Source of the DNA: Porodaedalea pini
Lineage: Eukaryota > Basidiomycota > Agaricomycetes > Hymenochaetales > Hymenochaetaceae
Direction of reading: 5' to 3'
Assembly (NCBI GenBank): GCA_002794775.1
Contig: NBAY01000160.1
Coordinates: forward strand, 1-32,462
DNA length: 32,462 nt
The translations under genes and the position numbers were made by a program. The notes below the pieces were generated by a model. The model did no database searches. It saw only the letters and a program-made list of their open reading frames with translations, and was not told where the DNA came from. This document shows, piece after piece, positions 26,723-32,462 of this stretch (the stretch's first letter is position 1; each line of letters opens with the position of its first letter).

Positions 26723-29700
26723 TTAGTCGCGGGGGCGCAGCCTGTCGCCTTCCTGCACGAGCACGCCGGTCTTCGCAAGTGACGCTGCAGCGCGTGTCAC
26801 TTCTTGCACGTCAAAGTCATTGTGTTTGTCCGTGGGCATCGCCGCATTCAGGTAGTTAACCAGTGCGCCCACATTCAGCTCGTCCCCGCGGTCGTACGTC
26901 GTCCTGAAAAGGTGTTCGACAGAGGCAGAAATGAATGCCAGTCTATTCAAAACAAATAGAATATAAATTTCATGGGCAATTGAGACAGAATGGAAGAGGA
27001 CAACTTACCGACCGCTCGCCGTACGAAGATCAGCCAATATTGGTGCGAGATCAATCCGTCGGCGACTCTGATGCTGGACGCGACTAGCGGAGTATTCGCG
27101 CGATGATCTGTGAGTGCGGTCATACCGGCCACTACGCTCACGTTCGCTCCCCTCGTCGTCCATGTCCATGTCGACGTCACCCTCGCCGTCGGCGTCCTCG
27201 TCCATTGACATGTCGTCGAGGTCCTCCGTCGACGGTGCCCTCCGCAAAACATAAGAAGGCGCGCTGTATCGGTAACTGCCTACCACCGGCGCGGCTGGTG
27301 CCGACAGCTTGTATCGTCCGCCAGCGCCCGCATGCGCCGACGAAAACGAAAAGGACGGCTGTGGCGGCGGCTGGCGAGCGTATGGGTGGCTCGAGAGCTT
27401 CTCGTAGCGCTGCCTTTGCGCGTGCGCGTGCGCCTGCACATGTGGGTAGCGGGGACTATCCTCGTCATCTGAATCTGCCTCGAGTGAGCGGCGATGCGGG
27501 AGCGGGCGATCGTCTTCAGACTCGAGCTCGTCGTCGAAGGAGCCATCTGCGTCGAGATCGCCGCCCTGACGAGACAGACCTTGAGCTGGATAGGGACCGT
27601 AACGAGCGACGTCATACCCTCCGTGCTGTGCAGCGTGTGAGTAGATGTGAGCTTTCTCCTGTCGGCGTTGACTTCCGAAACAAATCCGAATCAGCACAGG
27701 AGAAATTTGAGCACATAATATGAAATTGACTCACTACCGCGCCAAACACTTGCCGCGGTGCTGGTGCCAGGGGTACGCACAGAACGAGCTATCCTGGCGG
27801 AGCTGGACCCACTTGCCACACAGTCCACAGAATACGCGATTCGGCTCGACTTCACGGAGGAGAGGGTCCGCTCTTAGCGCTGCCGCACGCTGCTCCGCAT
27901 TTTTCCTGCGCGCATCGTGCGAGGCAAGAGCTCCGGGGCCGTGGCCAAGGTCACGCAGGCCAGTCGGTGGTGAGCAATCCGGGCCTGAGGCATACGAACC
28001 GCTTGCCATTGACGTCGGTGTCGCATACGGCGAGCCCGCATCGCCGTGCGCAAAGGGTGCAGGTGCCGGGAGTGGGCCAAGAGAGGGCGCCGGCGCGCGG
28101 GACTTTGTGCTGAGCATGGAGGGCGTCGCTGGCGCGAGAGATGAGTGCAGCCGATTGACGGGAGGATGTCCCGCGCGATTGCCGCCACCTGTGCCGAGGT
28201 GCCCATTCGGCGACATGGTGCGTGCACTGTCGCCCGCATTTGTCGCAATAGCAGGCCCGAACCTTCCGGGGGCCGACGCGCCCACATCACTTGACCGGTG
28301 GTCAACAGAGAGGACACTGTCGCAGGAGAAAACGGGCATTAGTAACCGGAAAAAAAAACAGTGGCACGAAGTTAGAGAAAAGCGGAGAAAACAAAAACTC
28401 AAGATTCGAAAATAAACATTGAAATAAAATTTGAAATAAAAAATGGTTTGAAGAATTGGCATCACTAACTGCCTGAATGAAAGGCGGGCCTGGGGCGAGC
28501 GGACGCGGCACTCATCCCGGTGCGCATACCAACTCTGCAATGCATAATGCCCGCCATCAGCGCGGACGGGAATCCATCGGTCGCAGCGCGCACACATGAC
28601 GCGCTCAGCATCAAACATACGCACGTCCGGGTCACCGTTCAAAATAGTCGCCCGGCCCTCTGCGGCGCCTGCGATCCTGGCATTCGCGTACCTGATCACG
28701 CCAGTACCCGCGACACCAGCGCAATTCGGTTGAAACGTCAGGATTAGCAATTGTGGGATTATTGGACAGAGAATAAAGGCCGCCGGATGATTTTGGAAGT
28801 GTGTTGACGTGAAAGCGGGCACGCCATGGCATCGTGCGTATGTGCGTTAGAAAGGAAGGGAGAGGCACACAGGTCCAGCCAGACCCGAAGACGTCACAGC
28901 CATCCGTGGCGGAAGCGCCGGGAACGCCCAGGAAGCCCAGAGCCGGTGCAATGTTTCGAAGGAAAAGGCACCACGAAAGGAGAAGCGGAGGAGTTGATTG
29001 TACGTTGCAAAGGGGTAGAGCGCATGCGTGTGCAGGAAGAGAAAGAGAAAAGGTTACCGCAATCAGCAATCAGCGAGGATAAACCGAAGGAAACTAAGGA
29101 GAGAGCGGAAAGGCGAATGCAGCGAAGGGTTGTGAAAAGAAGAAAGGGGAGGGAAGAGTCCTCACGCTTTTTTTGAGAGACAACTTTTGCGATGCGCGTC
29201 CCACGGGATTGAACAGTATGTCGAATTGGGACGAAGGCGGATCCATTTGTTGCATGAACCGCAAAGGACACGATAAGGCTCGAATTGGGCAACATAAGGG
29301 TCCGTACGGAGGTATTCGATACGTTCCTCCTCCGTGCGTTTTGCGCGCCGTTTCTTGAGAGGCGGGTTCGCCATAGAATCCACGGTTGTCTCGGGCGTAA
29401 ATACGATTGGCTCTGGTTGTGGGTCGTGTTTTGAGCGGCTATAAGACGGGCGCGAAAGACAATAGCAGATAAGAGGAGTAATCAGATGTTTATCCTTGAT
29501 TCTATCGCCTACTATGAAGAAATAATGGGACAAACCATTGATCGCGGTGCATGTCCCAGAGTCTCAGAGTGAAGCCTCCGGACTGAGGATCGCGGAAGGG
29601 CACACCCTCTCCACATGTGCCACAAAGGACAAGACCCTTTTCGTAGTCATCAACTGAGGGCGTTTGTTCGTCTTGTCCGCGTTTTGGTGAAGCGGCTGTC

Positions 29701-29834
29701 GAAGGGTCGGGACTCGGACCTTCTTGAGTCTGTCGATCTTCGGACATCTTCGACGCGTCTTCCGTAGGCGAGTCTAGATTTCTCCTTTCGCTGCGTGCAG
29801 GCGAAGCGGGAGGCAGAGGCGATTTTCGCTCCAT
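26723..29834 (-). CDS. Protein with four exon-encoded C2HC zinc-finger-like repeats (6 predicted exons, about 751 aa)
   Basis: Predicted exons: 29834-29536, 29438-29166, about 28691-28470, 28316-27738, 27671-27009, 26942-26723. All five introns are phase 2. Exons 1-4 each carry one repeat of the form (D)P-x(n)-R-V-x-C-x2-C-x19..21-H-x3-C: LCGTC...WDMHRDQC, LCGSC...WDAHRKSC, MCARC...WYAHRDEC and FCGLC...WHQHRGKC. Joining exon 1 to exon 2 creates the last Cys of repeat 1 (TG|C). KKRRAKR (about 128-134) is a likely nuclear signal. Exon 4 begins with a Pro/Ala/Ser-rich linker. Exon 5 is disordered with an acidic tract (DEDADGEGDVDMDMDDEG). Exon 6 is a compact C-terminal domain (FISASVEHLFRTTYDRGDEL, then NYLNAAMPTDKHNDF) with a winged-helix-like pattern. 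A nuclear DNA- or protein-binding role is inferred. The third intron boundary (about 474 nt) is the weakest, and a further 5' exon is possible. Confidence 0.72.
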
Positions 29835-32462
29835 AGGTCTGCATTATATATAACAAACCCCAATGAGCAAAGTCACGAGGTAAATGCGAAAACAGAAATG
29901 ACCCATAACTGCAAAACAAAAGTGAAACGTACGGCGAGGGCAGTGTGTTGACGCGAGCAGGAGCAACAGATCTTTGTGAGGCAAAGCGAAGAGAAATCAG
30001 CAAAATAATCAACACGCTGCGATAGAGGAACGTCATTGCACTTTGATTCCATCGGGTAAAAGCACGTGAAACTGAATGTGTTGTACTGCGCTCAGCGACG
30101 CGAGGTTCGACGTGGGCGCACTCTGGGGGACGTCGAGGGCGGGCGGGGAGTGTCGGTGTCGGGAAGGTGGGGCGGGGGCGGGGGGAGATGCGAAGGGCAG
30201 ACGAGATCTTGTGCATGGTGGGTTAAAATACTATCTGAGACGCGAAGCTGGAAGAGGGAAAGAAGGAAACACGAGAAAAAGATCTCGGAAAACAAATAAC
30301 GCATAACCCGAATTGGGGAGACCCCCGGAACTCCGAAACTCGAGGTGCCACAAAATCTGAAATCAGCCATCTCAGAACGCGATGTTTTGTCCGTCTGTTC
30401 TTGCCCCGGCTTCCCTAGATCTGTCCATCGTTTTCGAGGCTATGACTTTTAGCTGATTTCACGACGTTCGAGGGGGACTGGTTGAGGATAAAATAGCATG
30501 TGTAAATATTTACATGTCACGCCGTCACACGTGAAGAAGGGACTGTTGGAAGTGGCAGGGGCCCGGGCCGGGGACTGGCAGATCTTGATTTACATTCAGG
30601 CTCGGAGCCCAGGCCTCGCTCTGGCTAGTTCCGCATTTATTTTCCTCAGCGTCAACTCACGACAGCACATACCTTCTCTCTTCTCTTTCTCCCTCATCTC
30701 ACGCACAACTCGCCACGCAGCCACTTTACGCATACACATTCGCCACCTGCAACAGTGACGGCAACAACATATCAGCACTAGTACTGCCGCATCTTCCTCT
30801 CGGTTCTGAACACACGCCTAGATAGGCAATTCCAGGCAACCTTTTCTCCGCCAAGTGCCCAATTTTGCCCAAGGCCATATATCTTCACGATCGGCTTTTC
30901 CAACAGTGCGTTCTATTGTTCCTGATTCCTGCGCTTCCCCACTCTCGTCATTTGCAACCATATGTTGTCTCCCTGCATATGTATTCCCAATCATCTTTCT
31001 TTTTTGTCGCCAACATTTATCGCCTGTCCTGCCCCGCCCTGCCTTCGGTATTTGTTGCATTCCTTCGTCCCATTCCGCTGATTCGTTCCTCACTCTAGAT
31101 CTGCGCGCCAAAGGCGTCACATGTCCTCATCCTGAAATTCCGGTGAGATTTTCCCGCTCCGGTTCCTGGGGCTCTCTGCAATGCCGTTGCTCAAATTCTG
31201 GTGTTTCTGTCTTGAGCTTCTGCCGCAACTTCCCATATGCACATACATGTGCATCACATCTGCTTTTCACAGCTCATGAGGCACAACTTGACTCAAGAAG
31301 ACCGCGATTGCAAACAAAGAAGAGAAGAACGATGAGGGAGAAAGAATGAAAAGAAATCTTTAATGATGCCGCAGGGATGGTTCTGCAACGATGCGGCTCA
31401 GCACCTGCCAGTGCCCGCGGACGCCATCTTCATCGCGAACTCTTCGCCAGCAGCATCCGCTTTCTCGAACACCGCAAAAGAGCTATGTCTGATCTTGAAG
31501 CCACCCCACGCTCCCAATTCCCATCATCATGATCACTCCGCTGTTCTGTTTTCTCCTCTTCCGTTTCTGGTGTGCGCGTTCCAATCCGATCGCAGATGCA
31601 GCTGCCCCTGTTCTATTCCACAATCCTGATCCTGATGTTCAGCTGTGATATCAATGCTCGGACGCCCGCAACTTTCCGAGCTTGCTTGAGTTTGATATTC
31701 GAAAAGAATTGACAATAATCTCGAGTTGATCTTGATCGTATAACTGAACTGCATCTGACATATCACAAGTATACTCCCAAGCACATTGTGCTCGTTGATG
31801 GAAGCAATTCGCTATCTGGTACTCGTTTACTCGCCCCTGTATTCCATGAGAAACGTGGGGTTCATTCGGACCCGTCGGTCTCTCCGAGAACAAACCTAGA
31901 ATCCGGAAGATTTAGGTGCGCTCTAAATCCCGAGCTCTTTATATTTGGCAGATAACGCAAGAGCGCCCTTCCACGCGTTGCGTGGACGGGTTCGTGCTGC
32001 AAGCGGAACTTGAGCGTACTTGCCAAGACCAAGGAAAAATGTCGAGGCAATAACAGTTCAGTTTATATCTACACACTCAATCGGAGGTTCGAGCGTACTT
32101 CTCAATATCAGGGAGAAAGTTCAAAAGTACAAGGCAAGAAGGATGATGTGGACCGAACTGTTCTCTGAAGTCTCCTTTATTTGTCCTCGGTGCTTCCGAA
32201 GCGCCTTCTTGTTCGGTTCGGCTCGATGCAGACAAATTCTAGTCTAGCGCCACTGAAAGGACAAGAGCATTGAAGCGCACACACTCCAGTTTGATTCAGG
32301 AAGAGTGTTTTACTTCTGCACGTACTATATGGAAATAGTCGTGATTCGCGCCCCTGTCCTCGACTGAACCCTATCACCCCAGTCGCATCCCTTCACGCGG
32401 ACACATGTGCATGAGCAAATCTCAAGCAACGATGATGCCTTTCCCCTTTTTCCCTCACAAGA
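29835..32462. other. No supportable gene; upstream flank of the zinc-finger gene and unassigned sequence to the right edge
   Basis: On the minus strand an upstream exon ending at a GTACGT site (near 29930) with an acceptor just before ATG 29834 is possible: it would join in phase 2 and add MTFLYRSVLIILLISLRFAS to the N-terminus. Further right, 30600-30800 is pyrimidine-rich like a fungal transcription start region, but no convincing coding sequence follows on the plus strand. The frames at 30855-31349 and 31363-31629 have no recognisable motif. A gtaaatatttac palindrome (near 30505) and CCACGC-gtt-GCGTGG (31971-31985) are visible but unassigned. Confidence 0.5.

Noticed and set aside
29839..29858. 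tatatata run just upstream of the zinc-finger gene ATG as a TATA box
   Set aside because: It is too close to the ATG to leave a leader; it could equally be the end of an intron in a 5' exon model.
30855..31349. 164-codon plus-strand frame
   Set aside because: Cys/Ser/Phe-rich without a recognisable domain; the reverse strand is also open, as expected from composition.
1..32462. CRISPR array or prokaryotic-style operon
   Set aside because: No regularly spaced direct repeats were seen; spliced genes and retrotransposons show the DNA is eukaryotic.

Overview
The window looks like a basidiomycete (most likely Agaricomycete) chromosome. The grounds are many short GT-AG introns (about 50-95 nt), a FunK1-type kinase remnant, an NRPS-like adenylation pseudogene, an F-box/LRR gene, a Tad1-like LINE and a chromodomain Ty3/Gypsy element. 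No tRNA, rRNA or CRISPR array was seen. All gene calls come from reading the sequence and its translations; no database search was possible.

Positions 1 to about 12,800 are a nest of retrotransposons. The host is a decayed LINE on the minus strand: ORF1 starts at 12700, and ORF2 (endonuclease, reverse transcriptase, RNase H, terminal Cys/His motif) runs off the left edge. Two LTR insertions lie inside its ORF1. One is an older solo LTR (4131-4589, 5-bp duplication gtcgc). The other is a complete 6,244-bp chromovirus (5121-11364, 5-bp duplication aacac) whose two 414-bp LTRs look identical. Removing both insertions on paper puts the three ORF1 pieces back in one frame. The chromovirus has unusually readable controls: a GGGTTTT slippery heptamer, 6-nt spacer and 6-bp stem at the gag-pol overlap; an 11-nt match between its predicted RNA 5' end and its primer-binding site (Tf1-type self-priming); a polypurine tract touching the 3' LTR; and one in-frame TGA between RNase H and integrase.

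Positions 12,980-18,230 hold a FunK1 kinase fragment without its catalytic residues, a three-exon septin-like P-loop GTPase with a C-terminal membrane anchor (minus strand), and a heavily broken NRPS-like adenylating-enzyme pseudogene.

Positions 18,619-25,551 hold two divergent genes: an F-box/LRR protein (minus) and a 13-exon dynamin-superfamily GTPase resembling the nuclear GTPase SLIP-GC (plus). In the GTPase, introns cut both the P-loop and the DxPG motif.

Positions 26,723-29,834 hold a six-exon minus-strand gene in which each of the first four exons carries one copy of a C-x2-C-x19..21-H-x3-C zinc-finger-like repeat, and every intron is phase 2. From 29,835 to the right edge I find no supportable gene.

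The genes do not form one pathway. The strongest candidates for something new are the chromovirus expression and priming signals, the covarying inverted repeat in its LTR family, the exon-duplicated zinc-finger gene and the SLIP-GC-like GTPase.
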